DNA from: Gulosibacter sp. 10
GTDB lineage: Bacteria; Actinomycetota; Actinomycetes; Actinomycetales; Microbacteriaceae
NCBI RefSeq assembly: GCF_900163695.1
Contig: NZ_FUIC01000024.1
Span: forward strand, 62,001 to 126,000
Direction of reading: 5' to 3'
Length of the DNA stretch: 64,000 nt
A program made the translations under genes and the position numbers. Numbering within the stretch: position 1 is the first letter of the stretch; each line of letters opens with the position of its first letter. The notes under the pieces were generated by a model, which saw nothing but the letters and a program-made list of their open reading frames with translations, did no database searches and was not told the DNA's origin. Positions 1 through 8,283 of the stretch are shown here, piece after piece.

Positions 1-1
1 G

Positions 2-802
2 TTCAAGTCCATCGAGGAGCAGGAGGCGGTCAAGCAGATCGAGGCCGAGACGGCCGCCCGCGCGGAGCAGATCGAGGAGGCGCGCAAGCCGCTCGGCGAG
101 ATCCTGCGCAAGGGCTGGAAGACCTTCCTGCTCGCGATGATGCTGCGCATCGGCGAATCCGGCACGACGTACCTCTACCAGACCTTCCTCGTCGGCTACA
201 TCGCCACGACGCTGCTCATGGACCGCTCGATCGCCTCCGCCGGCGTCATGGTGGCCTCGCTGCTCGGCTTCATCACGGTGCCGCTGTTCGGCCTGCTCGC
301 CGACAAGTACGGCCGCCGCATCATCTACCGCTACGTCTCGCTGTTCCAGGCGCTCTTCGCCTTCCCGGCGCTCGCCTTCCTGCAGACCACGAGCGTGGCC
401 TCGGTGATGCTCGCGCTCATCGGCGGCATGAGCATCGGCATGCTGGGCATGTACGCGGTGCAGTCCTCCTATCTGCCGGAGATGTTCGGCAGCCGCTACC
501 GCTACACGGGCCTCGCCGCGGCCAAGGAGATCGGCGCGCTCGTCTCGGGCGGCATCGCCCCGGTGGTCGCCACAGGCCTACTCGCCTGGTTCTCGAACTC
601 CTGGATCCCGATCGCCGTGTACATCTCGGTGCTCGCCCTCATCGCCTTCGTCGCGACCTTCATCGCCCCCGAGACGGTGGGCCGCGACCTGACCCGCGAA
701 TCGGACGCGGTCGACGACCCGGACTACGCCGGGCGGTCGAGCGCCGAGGTCCTCGCGGAACTCGACCAGCCCATCCCGACTCCCGAAGGGGGACACCGAT
801 GA
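2..802 (+). CDS. MFS transporter, metabolite:H+ symporter type, 5' end cut by window
   Basis: The reading frame is open from the first bases, so the start lies outside the window and only about the C-terminal 266 residues are present. Hydrophobic helices alternate with the MFS loop LFGLLADKYGRR and with QSSYLPEMFGSRYRYTG, a pattern typical of the MHS (metabolite:H+ symporter) branch that carries carboxylates and sugar acids across the inner membrane. The tail after the last helix is acidic and soluble. The stop overlaps the start of the IolB-like gene (ATGA), so the two are co-transcribed. It is probably the uptake system for the substrate of the operon that follows. The substrate cannot be read from sequence. 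Confidence 0.85.
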   Translation, partial: FKSIEEQEAVKQIEAETAARAEQIEEARKPLGEILRKGWKTFLLAMMLRIGESGTTYLYQTFLVGYIATTLLMDRSIASAGVMVASLLGFITVPLFGLLADKYGRRIIYRYVSLFQALFAFPALAFLQTTSVASVMLALIGGMSIGMLGMYAVQSSYLPEMFGSRYRYTGLAAAKEIGALVSGGIAPVVATGLLAWFSNSWIPIAVYISVLALIAFVATFIAPETVGRDLTRESDAVDDPDYAGRSSAEVLAELDQPIPTPEGGHR

Positions 803-1656
803 CCTACCAGTTCTCGACCGACCGCGACGCGACGGGGATCGTCCTCGACGTGGGCGGGGACCGGGGAAGGCCGCAGTACACGCGACTGCAGGTCGTGCGC
901 ATCGACGGCACCGGCGAGCACTCGCTGCGCGTCGACGACGAGGAGCTCGTCGCCATCCCGCTCTCCGGCGGCTTCGACATCGAGCGCGAGGGCGAGGTCC
1001 ACCGCCTCGCCGGACGCGAGTCGCCCATCCACGAGCTCACGGACTTCCTCTACGTGGAGCCGCACTCGGCCGTCACGATCCGCGGCGAGCGGGGCGCGCG
1101 CATCGCCCTCGCCTTCGCGAAGGCGGAGCGGGGCCCCGCGACCCGGGTGGTCGCCCGCGAGGAGGTCGGGGTGAGTATCCGCGGCGGGGGCACGACCTCG
1201 CGGCAGATCAACGCGCTCGTCGGGGAGAACGCCGCCGAGTCCACGTCGATCATCATCGGCGAGATCCTCACGCCGGGCGGCGGCTGGTCCTCCTATCCCG
1301 CCCACAAGCACGACGACGACTCCGAGGAGGAGAGCGAGCTCGAGGAGATCTACTACTTCGAGATCGACGACGGCGAGGGCCCGGAGGGGCACGGCTTCGC
1401 GTACCAGCGGGTGTGGAGCGCGGACGACCGCGAGCTCGACATCCTCGCGGAGGCGAAGCACGGCGACGCGATCGCGATCCCGCACGGATGGCACGGGCCG
1501 GTGGCGGTGGCCCCCGGCTGCACGCTCTACAACCTCTACCTGATGGCGGGTCCGAACGGGCCGACCTGGAATATCACGGACCATCCCGAGCAGACCTGGA
1601 TCAGGTCGACCTGGGACGGGCAGCCGCCCCATTCCTCGCTTCCCATCGCGCAGTAG
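799..1656 (+). CDS. IolB-like 5-deoxy-glucuronate isomerase family protein
   Basis: A 285-residue bicupin of the KduI/IolB family, cytosolic. Family signatures are visible: SSYPAHKHD near residue 168, LEEIYYFE near 180, HGDAIAIPHGWHG near 225 and LYNLYLMAGP near 242. These carry the metal-binding His and Glu residues of the second cupin. IolB isomerises 5-deoxy-glucuronate in myo-inositol catabolism, but no other inositol gene is visible here. The true substrate is more likely a uronate-like intermediate of this operon. The start overlaps the transporter stop. I therefore give the family but withhold the gene symbol. Confidence 0.8.
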   Translation: MTYQFSTDRDATGIVLDVGGDRGRPQYTRLQVVRIDGTGEHSLRVDDEELVAIPLSGGFDIEREGEVHRLAGRESPIHELTDFLYVEPHSAVTIRGERGARIALAFAKAERGPATRVVAREEVGVSIRGGGTTSRQINALVGENAAESTSIIIGEILTPGGGWSSYPAHKHDDDSEEESELEEIYYFEIDDGEGPEGHGFAYQRVWSADDRELDILAEAKHGDAIAIPHGWHGPVAVAPGCTLYNLYLMAGPNGPTWNITDHPEQTWIRSTWDGQPPHSSLPIAQ

Positions 1657-1670
1657 GGTGTGACTCGATG

Positions 1671-1696
1671 CCCGGCGCATATCGACTTGCGCCGGG
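1671..1696. promoter_or_regulatory. Inverted repeat between iolB-like gene and gntR
   Basis: Nine-base arms CCCGGCGCA and TGCGCCGGG are separated by eight bases. They sit 28 bp before the GntR start and just after the IolB-like stop. This could be an operator for the GntR regulator or a processing hairpin. There is no T-run, so a classic terminator is unlikely. Confidence 0.4.
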
Positions 1697-1723
1697 AATT
1701 CGAGAAGAAAGAGGTCCGCACTG

Positions 1724-2446
1724 ATGAATCCCGATATTCCGCTTTACGAGCAGATCGCGAGATCGATCGAGGCGAGGATCATCTCCGGGGAGCTTCCCGT
1801 CGGTGCGAATCTCGAGAGCGAGGCCACCATGATGGCGCAGTTCGAGGTCTCGCGGGCGACTGTCCGGCAGGCGCTCGCGAGGCTCGAGACGAAGGGCCTC
1901 ATCCACCGGAGCCGGGGCGTGCCGACCACCGTGGCGCGGCGCACCATCGTCCGGCCCACGGAGTTCCACAGCCTCTTCGAGGACCTCGTGGGGCCGGGGG
2001 TGGAGATCGACACGAAGGTGCTGGTCTTCGAGTACATCCCGTGCTCGCGCGAGATCCGGCGGCTGTGCCGGGAATTCTCGGTGGGGGAGCCGCTCGCGCA
2101 CTTCCGCCGCCTGTGCCTCGTCAACTCGACCCCCATCGCGGTCTTCGAGACGTGGATGCGGGAGTCGCTGGTGACCTTCACCAAGCCGGACCTCGAGAAG
2201 CGGAGCCTCTACCAGCTGATCACCGAATCGGGGGTGCAGATGGTCCGCGCGCACCAGGAGCTCGGCGCGCGCAGGTGCACCGCCGAGGAGGCCGAGCTGC
2301 TCGATTCGGAGGAGGGCGCCCCGGTGCTCACGATGACGCGCAGCAGTTATGACGAAAACGATGAACTCGTGGATTTCGGAATCCACGTTCATCACGCCGA
2401 TCGACACGTGTTCACACAGGATCTCGTTCGGCGACATCCCCAATAA
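1724..2446 (+). CDS. GntR family regulator, HutC/UTRA type
   Basis: 240 residues. The N-terminal winged helix-turn-helix starts PLYEQIARSIEARI and contains SRATVRQALARLETKGLIHR (residues about 5-75). It is followed by a UTRA ligand-binding domain (about 85-235) ending in DRHVFTQDLV. HutC-type GntR proteins usually repress the operon they sit in and release DNA on binding a pathway metabolite. Its place inside the sugar-acid operon suggests local control. Flanking palindromes at 1671-1696 and 2451-2475 are candidate binding sites. Confidence 0.9.
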   Translation: MNPDIPLYEQIARSIEARIISGELPVGANLESEATMMAQFEVSRATVRQALARLETKGLIHRSRGVPTTVARRTIVRPTEFHSLFEDLVGPGVEIDTKVLVFEYIPCSREIRRLCREFSVGEPLAHFRRLCLVNSTPIAVFETWMRESLVTFTKPDLEKRSLYQLITESGVQMVRAHQELGARRCTAEEAELLDSEEGAPVLTMTRSSYDENDELVDFGIHVHHADRHVFTQDLVRRHPQ

Positions 2447-2450
2447 CGAT

Positions 2451-2475
2451 ATCCGCGGCACGATACGCCGCGGAT
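2451..2475. promoter_or_regulatory. Inverted repeat upstream of aldehyde dehydrogenase gene
   Basis: Arms ATCCGCGGC and GCCGCGGAT are separated by seven bases, directly after the gntR stop and 23 bp before the chosen dehydrogenase start. Candidate operator or attenuator. Inference only. Confidence 0.4.
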
Positions 2476-2498
2476 GCCAAGAGAAAGCGATAATACTT

Positions 2499-3929
2499 AT
2501 GACGGAGTTCGGTCTGATCATCGGCGGCGAGTCGCGACCCGGCAGCGCCGGCGAGACCGAGGCGATCCGCTCGCCCTACGACGGCCGCGAGGTCGGCAGG
2601 GTGGCGGTGGCCACGGTGCAGGACGCGGAGGCGGCGCTCGACGCCGCGGTCGAGGGCGCGAAGGTCTGGCGCCGGACTCCGGCGCACGAGCGCGCGGCCA
2701 TCCTCGAGCGCGCCGCCGCGCTGCTCGACGAGCGGGCGCCCCGCATCGCCGAGGCGATCTCCGGCGAGAACGGCAAGCCCATCCGCGAGGCGCAGGGGGA
2801 GGCCGGCCGCTCGGGCGCCATCACCCGGCTGGCCGCGTTCGAGGGCACGCAGCTCTACGGCAGCAGCCTGCCGCTCGACGCGAACCCCGGCACCGGCCGC
2901 GACAAGCTCGGCTTCACGCTGCGCGAGCCCGTCGGCGTGGTCGTGGCGATCACGCCCTTCAACTACCCGGCGCTGCTGGTGATGCACAAGATCGCCCCGG
3001 CGCTCGCGGCGGGGAACGCCGTCGTGCTCAAGCCCGCGCGCACCACGCCGCTGACCTCCCTGCTCATCGCCGGCTGCTTCCTCGACGCCGGGCTGCCCGC
3101 GGGCGTGCTCTCGGTGGTCACCGGCTCCGGCGGGGAGCTCGGCGACCGCCTCGTGAGCGATCCCCGCGTGCGCAAGATCTCCTTCACCGGCTCCACCGGG
3201 GTCGGCGAGCGCATCGCCGCGATCGCGGGGGTGAAGAAGCTCTCGCTCGAGCTCGGCTCCTCGGCGCCCACCGTCGTGCTCCGCAGCGCGGACGTCGAGG
3301 CCGCGGCGAGCGCGGTGGCGGCGGGCGGCTACACCAACTGCGGCCAGGTCTGCATCTCGGTGCAGCGGGTGGTCGTGGACCGCGCCGTCGAGGGCGACTT
3401 CCTCGACGCGCTCCGCGGCAGGGTCGAGCGGATCAGGATGGGCGACCCGGCCGATCCCGAGACGACCCTCGGGCCCCTCACCGAGCGCAAGGAGGCCGAG
3501 CGCGTCGAGCAGCGGATCAAGGACGCCGTGGCCGACGGCGCGACCCTCCTCACCGGCGGCGTGCGCGAGGATGGCTTCGTCTCGCCCGCCATCCTCACGG
3601 GCGTGCGCACCGAGCAGCGCATGGCGCAGGAGGAGCTGTTCGGCCCCGCCGTCGCGGTGACCACGGTGGACGGCATCGACGAGGCCATCGACGCGGCGAA
3701 CGGCACGAGCTACGGGCTCGCGGCCGGCGTGTTCAGCGAGAACATGGCCGAGAGCATCCGCGCGATCCGCGAGATCGAGGCGGGCAGCGTCCACATCAAC
3801 TGGACCCCGCTGTGGCGCGCGGACCTCATGCCCTACGGCGGCTTCAAGGCCAGCGGCATCGGCAAGGAGGGCATCCGCTCGACCGTGTCGGAGATGACGG
3901 AGGAGAAGACGGTGGTGATGCACTCGTGA
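2499..3929 (+). CDS. NAD(P)-dependent aldehyde dehydrogenase
   Basis: 476 residues of the ALDH superfamily. The Rossmann-binding stretch FTGSTGVGERI, the general base Glu in LSLELGSS (about residue 250) and the nucleophile Cys in NCGQVC (about 284) are all present. So is the C-terminal MPYGGFKASGIGKEG motif. The frame runs open into gntR, but the ATG at 2499 gives the normal family N-terminus (TEFGLIIGGE) and avoids a 100-bp overlap with gntR. It lies directly before an HpcH/HpaI aldolase, so it probably oxidises the aldehyde released by that aldolase, for example a lactaldehyde- or glyceraldehyde-like compound. The exact substrate is unknown. Confidence 0.9.
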   Translation: MTEFGLIIGGESRPGSAGETEAIRSPYDGREVGRVAVATVQDAEAALDAAVEGAKVWRRTPAHERAAILERAAALLDERAPRIAEAISGENGKPIREAQGEAGRSGAITRLAAFEGTQLYGSSLPLDANPGTGRDKLGFTLREPVGVVVAITPFNYPALLVMHKIAPALAAGNAVVLKPARTTPLTSLLIAGCFLDAGLPAGVLSVVTGSGGELGDRLVSDPRVRKISFTGSTGVGERIAAIAGVKKLSLELGSSAPTVVLRSADVEAAASAVAAGGYTNCGQVCISVQRVVVDRAVEGDFLDALRGRVERIRMGDPADPETTLGPLTERKEAERVEQRIKDAVADGATLLTGGVREDGFVSPAILTGVRTEQRMAQEELFGPAVAVTTVDGIDEAIDAANGTSYGLAAGVFSENMAESIRAIREIEAGSVHINWTPLWRADLMPYGGFKASGIGKEGIRSTVSEMTEEKTVVMHS

Positions 3930-4711
3930 GCGCGGCGCACGACCCGGTCGCCCTGAACCACGCGTTCAAGGAGCGGCTGCGCTCGGGCGAGACCGTGATC
4001 GGCACGTTCCTCGGGCTCGGCTCGCCGGCCGCCGCGGAGGTGTGCGCGGCGGGCGGGCTCGACTGGGTGCTGCTCGACCTCGAGCACGGCGCCGGCTCGG
4101 AGGCGCAGATCGGCGAGATCGTCACCCGCGCGGCCGCGTACGGCGCAGCCACCCTCGTGCGCGTGGAGGAGCTGCGGCGCATCCGCCTCGGCCGGGTGCT
4201 CGACACCGGCGCCGCGGGCGTGATGGTGCCGCGGGTCTCCTCCGTCGAGGAGGTGCGCGACGCGGCGAGCGCCATGCAGTACCCGCCGGCGGGCACGCGC
4301 GGCGTGGCCTCCTACAACCGGCAGGCGCGCTGGTCGCTCGACCCGGCCGTGCTGCGGCGCGCGGGGGAGCGGCACACGCGGATCGTCCAGATCGAGACCC
4401 GCGCGGCGCTCGACGCGGTCGAGGAGATCGCGGCGGAGCCGGGCGCGGATGTGCTGTTCGTGGGGCCGCAGGACCTCAGCTACGCGCTCGGCCTGCCGCT
4501 GCAGTACGAGCATCCGGAGTTCGCGGCGGCGCTCGACCGGGTCGTGGCCGCGGCCGAGGCGCACGGCAAGGCGGCGGGCATCCTCGTGATGGATCCGGTC
4601 GTGGCCGAGCGGCGCCGGGAGCAGGGCTTCCGGTTCATCGGCATCGGCTCGGACGCGTCGATGCTCGCGGCCTCGAGCCGCGCGGCGGCGAAGGTGGGCG
4701 GGGAGCGATGA
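3926..4711 (+). CDS. HpcH/HpaI family class II aldolase
   Basis: 261 residues with a GTG start overlapping the dehydrogenase stop. Family marks are WVLLDLEHG near residue 48, QIETRAALDAVEEIAA near 154 and FVGPQDLSYALG near 178. These are the metal-binding and pyruvate-enolate residues of the HpaI fold. Such enzymes cleave 2-keto-3-deoxy acids into pyruvate and an aldehyde. Paired with an aldehyde dehydrogenase and two alcohol-type dehydrogenases, this fits the cleavage step of a sugar-acid pathway. The family is functionally broad (KDG, rhamnonate, 4-hydroxy-2-oxo acids), so the substrate is left open. Confidence 0.87.
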   Translation: MSAAHDPVALNHAFKERLRSGETVIGTFLGLGSPAAAEVCAAGGLDWVLLDLEHGAGSEAQIGEIVTRAAAYGAATLVRVEELRRIRLGRVLDTGAAGVMVPRVSSVEEVRDAASAMQYPPAGTRGVASYNRQARWSLDPAVLRRAGERHTRIVQIETRAALDAVEEIAAEPGADVLFVGPQDLSYALGLPLQYEHPEFAAALDRVVAAAEAHGKAAGILVMDPVVAERRREQGFRFIGIGSDASMLAASSRAAAKVGGER

Positions 4712-5649
4712 GCGGGTTCACCGTGGTCGGGCTCGGGCCGGTGGACGGCTCGGTGGTCGGGCCGCTGCTGCCGGAGGGCGCGCGGTTCGCGGCCGAGCCG
4801 GATGCCGCGGACCTCGCGGCGGCCGACGCGGCGATCGTGCGCGCGGCCTACGCGGTGGGCGCCGCGGAGCTCGAGCGCATGCCGAACGTGCGCGTGCTCG
4901 CCCGCACCGGCGTGGGGGTGGAGCGCATCGACCTCGACGCGGCGACGGCGCGCGGGGTGGCCGTGGCGATCACGCCCGGCAGCGGCGCCCGCGCGGTGGC
5001 CGAGGGGGCGTTCACGATGGCCGCAGCGCTCGTGAAGCGCACGCTCGTCTCGCACGAGTTCGTCCGCTCGGGCCGGTGGGCGCGGGAGCGGCCGCCCGTG
5101 CCGGGCGACCTGGCGGGCGCGACGATGGCGGTGATCGGCTTCGGCCGCATCGGCAGGCTGATCGCGGCGCTCGCGGACGCCTTCGGCATGCGGGTGCTCG
5201 TGCACGATCCGTTCGTGCGGGCGGAGGAGTACGAGAACCGGTCGCTCGACGAGGCGCTGTGCGAGGCGGACGCGGTGTCGCTGCACATCCCGGGCGGCCA
5301 GGGCACGATCGTCGACGCCGGGCGGATCGCGCGGATGCGCCCCGGCGCCGTGATCGTGAACTGCGCGCGGGCGGAGCTCGTGGACCTCGACGCGGCGGCC
5401 GACGCCCTCGAGGCGGGGCGGCTCGGCGGGCTGGGGCTCGACGTGTTCGCGGTGGAGCCGCCCGAGCACCACCGGGTGTTCGACCTCGAGAACGTGCTGC
5501 TCAGCCCGCACACGACGGGGCTCTCGGCGGGTGCGACCGTGCTGACGCTGGAGATGGCGGCGGCCGCGGTCTCGGCGGTGCTGCGGGGCGAGGCGCCCGC
5601 GGCGGTCGCGAACCCGGGGTACGCGGAGCGGGCCGGGGGCGCGGCGTGA
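4708..5649 (+). CDS. D-isomer specific 2-hydroxyacid dehydrogenase
   Basis: 313 residues, ATGA overlap with the aldolase gene. The NAD-binding loop GFGRIGR (about 144-150), the catalytic Arg in NCARAELVD (about 217), Glu in AVEPP (about 250) and His in SPHTTG (about 268) are all present, so it should be active. The usual RGG segment is changed to RAE, which varies within the family. It probably interconverts a 2-keto acid and its 2-hydroxy form in the operon's pathway. Confidence 0.87.
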   Translation: MSGFTVVGLGPVDGSVVGPLLPEGARFAAEPDAADLAAADAAIVRAAYAVGAAELERMPNVRVLARTGVGVERIDLDAATARGVAVAITPGSGARAVAEGAFTMAAALVKRTLVSHEFVRSGRWARERPPVPGDLAGATMAVIGFGRIGRLIAALADAFGMRVLVHDPFVRAEEYENRSLDEALCEADAVSLHIPGGQGTIVDAGRIARMRPGAVIVNCARAELVDLDAAADALEAGRLGGLGLDVFAVEPPEHHRVFDLENVLLSPHTTGLSAGATVLTLEMAAAAVSAVLRGEAPAAVANPGYAERAGGAA

Positions 5650-6686
5650 GCGGCGAGGCGATGCGCGCGGTGGTGGTGCACGGCGCCGGGGACCTTCGGG
5701 TCGAGACGGTGCCGGGGCCCGCGGCGGACGCGGACCGGGTGCTCGTGGATATCGCGTACGGCGGGATCTGCGGCTCGGACCTGCACTACGTGAAGACGGG
5801 CGCGAACGGCGTCTACCGCATCCGGGAGCCGCTGGTGCTCGGCCACGAGGTGGTCGGCACGGTGGCGCACGTGGGGGAGCGCGTCGCGGATGCGCCGCCG
5901 GTGGGCACGCCGGTGGCGCTGCATCCGGCGTCGCCCGCGCCCGGGCCGGGGGACGCCGAGGGCCGGGGCCTGCACCTGCTGGCCGAGGGACGGTATTTCG
6001 GCAGCGCGGCGGCGATGCCGCACACGCAGGGCGCCTTCGCGGAGCGGATCTCGGTGCGGCCGGAGCAGCTGCGGGCGATCCCGGAGGGGCTGCCGCTCGA
6101 GCTGGCGGTGCTCGCGGAGCCGCTGGCGGTGTCGCTGCACGGCGTGGACCGGGCACGGGATCGGATCGCCGGCGCCCGCGTGCTGGTCGCCGGTTCGGGG
6201 CCGATCGGCTGCCTCGCGATCGCCGCGCTGCGGGCCCGCGGGGCGCGGGAGATCGTCGCCTCGGACATCGCGGCGTTCCCGCTCGGGGTCGCGGCGCGGG
6301 TCGGCGCGGATGCGGTGATCGACCTGACCGCCGAGGCGGTGCCGGCGGGCTCCTTCGACGTGGTGGTGGAGTGCTCGGGCGTGCTGCCCTCGTTCGTCGC
6401 GGCGATCGACTCGGTGCGGGCGGGCGGCACGATCGTGCAGCTCGGCATCCTGCCCAGCGGGGATCTCGCCGCGCCGCTGTCGAAGATCATCAGCCGGGAG
6501 ATCACGCTGCACGGCTCGCAGCGGTTCGAGAACGAGATCGGCGAGGCGCTGGAGATCCTCGCGGCGTATCCCGGGCTGCGGCACGTGGTGACGAGCGTGG
6601 TGCCGCTCGAGGACGCCGAGGCGGCGTTCGCGGAGGCCGCCGACTCGTCGCGGAGCAGCAAGGTGGTGCTCCGCATCGGGGCGTAG
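5646..6686 (+). CDS. L-idonate 5-dehydrogenase-like zinc-type dehydrogenase
   Basis: 346 residues from a GTG overlapping the previous stop; an ATG at 5661 is an alternative start. It is an MDR-family oxidoreductase. The catalytic zinc ligands GGICGSDLHY (about 42) and LGHEVVG (about 66) and the Rossmann motif GSGPIGCLA (about 185) are present. The lobe that normally holds four structural-zinc cysteines is here a Cys-free stretch, HPASPAPGPGDAEGRG, so the structural zinc is missing. The closest family is L-idonate/sorbitol dehydrogenase. It is the last gene of the operon and is followed by a terminator. Confidence 0.82.
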   Translation: MSGEAMRAVVVHGAGDLRVETVPGPAADADRVLVDIAYGGICGSDLHYVKTGANGVYRIREPLVLGHEVVGTVAHVGERVADAPPVGTPVALHPASPAPGPGDAEGRGLHLLAEGRYFGSAAAMPHTQGAFAERISVRPEQLRAIPEGLPLELAVLAEPLAVSLHGVDRARDRIAGARVLVAGSGPIGCLAIAALRARGAREIVASDIAAFPLGVAARVGADAVIDLTAEAVPAGSFDVVVECSGVLPSFVAAIDSVRAGGTIVQLGILPSGDLAAPLSKIISREITLHGSQRFENEIGEALEILAAYPGLRHVVTSVVPLEDAEAAFAEAADSSRSSKVVLRIGA

Positions 6687-6694
6687 CGGTGCTC

Positions 6695-6730
6695 GACGGG
6701 GTCCGCGGGGTTTCCCGCGGGCCCCGTCTT
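6695..6730 (+). terminator. Rho-independent-like terminator after the first operon
   Basis: A 15-bp stem (GACGGGGTCCGCGGG with CCCGCGGGCCCCGTC, one G-T pair) with loop GTTT begins nine bases after the stop at 6686 and is followed by TT. Strong hairpin, weak U-tract, typical of high-GC actinobacteria. Confidence 0.65.
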
Positions 6731-6792
6731 CGATGTGCCGGTCAGGCGGCTCGGGCAGGCTGGGTCGGGACGGATCGTGGAGAGGAGCCGTG

Positions 6793-7128
6793 ATGGGCGG
6801 GGGATCGCTGGTCGTGATCGTGATCTACGTGCCGACGGAGCACGCGGGCGAGGTGCGCAGGGCGCTGGACGAGGCCGGCGCGGGGCGCATCGGCGACTAT
6901 CGCGGGTGCAGCTGGTCGACGCCGGGGATGGGGCGCTTCACGCCGCTCGATGGTGCGCGGCCGGCGATCGGCGCGGTGGGCGAGCCGGAGGAGGTGCCGG
7001 AGGACCGGATCGAGGCGGTGGCGCCGCGGGAGGCCGCGCGGGAGATCCTCGAGGCGGCGCTGGCGGCGCATCCGTACGAGGAGCCCGCGCACCACGTGAT
7101 CCCGGTGCTGACGGCGGGGGAGTTGTAG
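6793..7128 (+). CDS. NIF3-like / YqfO-type domain protein
   Basis: 111 residues. The AGAGGAG ribosome binding site at 6781 supports the ATG at 6793. The sequence starts VVIVIYVPTEHAGEVRRAL and ends in AHPYEEPAHHVIPV, the mark of the CutA/PII-like dimerisation domain inserted in NIF3 proteins and also found alone. Function is unknown; such proteins form trimers in the cytosol. It stands alone between the sugar-acid operon and a monooxygenase gene. Confidence 0.75.
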   Translation: MGGGSLVVIVIYVPTEHAGEVRRALDEAGAGRIGDYRGCSWSTPGMGRFTPLDGARPAIGAVGEPEEVPEDRIEAVAPREAAREILEAALAAHPYEEPAHHVIPVLTAGEL

Positions 7129-7181
7129 AGGACCTGCGGCTAGCGTGGGACGCGTCTCGACGCATTCTCGGAAGGACGGCC

Positions 7182-7463
7182 ATGTACCGATTCATCATCG
7201 ACATCGACCTGCAGCCCGGCACTCGCGACCGGATTCTCGAACGGGCGCCCGAAGCGCAGGCTGCCACGCGGGCCGAGCCCGGCTGCATCGCCTACGACTT
7301 CTTCACCTGCACCGACGACCCCGACCGCCTCGTGTTCATCGAGAGCTGGGACGACAAGGCCGCGCACGACTTCCACATGGAGCAGGAACACACCAAGCGC
7401 TTCATCGCCTTCCACGAGCAGTTCCACCGGGTGCCGCTGCGGTTCACGGAGTTGCCGGGGTAG
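7182..7463 (+). CDS. Antibiotic biosynthesis monooxygenase (ABM) family protein
   Basis: 93 residues forming a dimeric ferredoxin-like ABM fold. It has the EPGCIAYDFF and FIESWDDKAAHDFHME motifs and the conserved C-terminal FHEQF segment. YgiN-like members oxidise quinols without a cofactor; many others have no known substrate. The start is set by GAAGGA eight bases upstream of the ATG. No operon partner is obvious. Confidence 0.82.
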   Translation: MYRFIIDIDLQPGTRDRILERAPEAQAATRAEPGCIAYDFFTCTDDPDRLVFIESWDDKAAHDFHMEQEHTKRFIAFHEQFHRVPLRFTELPG

Positions 7464-7534
7464 GGGTGGGACGGCCCGGAGGCCGCCCCTGGATTCGTCG
7501 GTGGCGGTCTCTACGCGCGATCGTGGCGAGGCCG

Positions 7535-8155
7535 TCATTCGAATACGACTTCGAGCCCTTCCTGCAGGATGATGACGATGGGGTACGCACTCGAGGCGTC
7601 GTCGAACTCCACCCATCCGGGCTGGGCATCTCCTGCGCTTTCGATCAGCATCGGGAATGAAGCGGTCTCGCCGTTCATGAGGCCGTTCTGGGGTTCTCCG
7701 GCCAGTGTGCAGCCGGGGAAGGCATAGTTCATCTCGGTATCATCGTCGGCTCGCCAGGTCACCCATGTGGAGCCGAGGAGCTGGCCGTCCGGATAGATGA
7801 CCTCGTTCCCCGTATTGGTGACAGTGGCGTGCACGGCGAAGAGGGAACGTCCTTGGGGCGGGTAGTAGGTATCCATGCACTCCATCGGGAAACTCTCGAC
7901 GGGTTCGATGGAGTCGATCGTGATGATGGTGTCCGTGAGCTCTACCGTTTCCCCGACTGCGTAGGTGTCGAGTTCCGATTCGACTGCAGTCTCTTCCTCC
8001 GCGGTCTCGGCGTAATCGTAGGTGTAGCGAGGTCGTTCGGTCTCTGCCACGCTGGTGTCTTCTCGTTCTTGAGGCGCTTCCGTTGTACTCGAGCAGCCGA
8101 CAAGGGCTCCCGCCATGACGATGCCGGTTGCGATACTCCAAATACGTTTGTTCAT
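7535..8155 (-). CDS. Secreted lipoprotein of unknown function
   Basis: 206 residues. The signal peptide MNKRIWSIATGIVMAGALVGC ends in a lipobox (AGALVGC), so the protein should be anchored to the outer face of the membrane. An acidic linker rich in Glu and Thr (about 23-65) follows. A beta-rich domain then carries FAVHATVTNTGNEVIYPDG, the pattern of DUF4352-like immunoglobulin-type domains. Two Cys (MECMDT and FPGCTL) may form a disulfide. Function unknown. Confidence 0.7.
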   Translation of the reverse strand: MNKRIWSIATGIVMAGALVGCSSTTEAPQEREDTSVAETERPRYTYDYAETAEEETAVESELDTYAVGETVELTDTIITIDSIEPVESFPMECMDTYYPPQGRSLFAVHATVTNTGNEVIYPDGQLLGSTWVTWRADDDTEMNYAFPGCTLAGEPQNGLMNGETASFPMLIESAGDAQPGWVEFDDASSAYPIVIILQEGLEVVFE

Positions 8156-8283
8156 GTGGGGACTTTCACATGAGCCACCGACATGCGATGACTTAGGAGG
8201 GCATCGTGGAGCGGCAGGTCCGTGCCGAAGCGATTGCGGCTCGCTCTAGATTAGTATCGGTATTCCTCAGGCATGACGTTTAC

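Noticed and set aside
2412-3923. Long minus-strand frame opposite the aldehyde dehydrogenase
   Set aside because: Same antisense effect of high GC; composition is His/Arg/Ala rich and the plus strand carries an unmistakable dehydrogenase.
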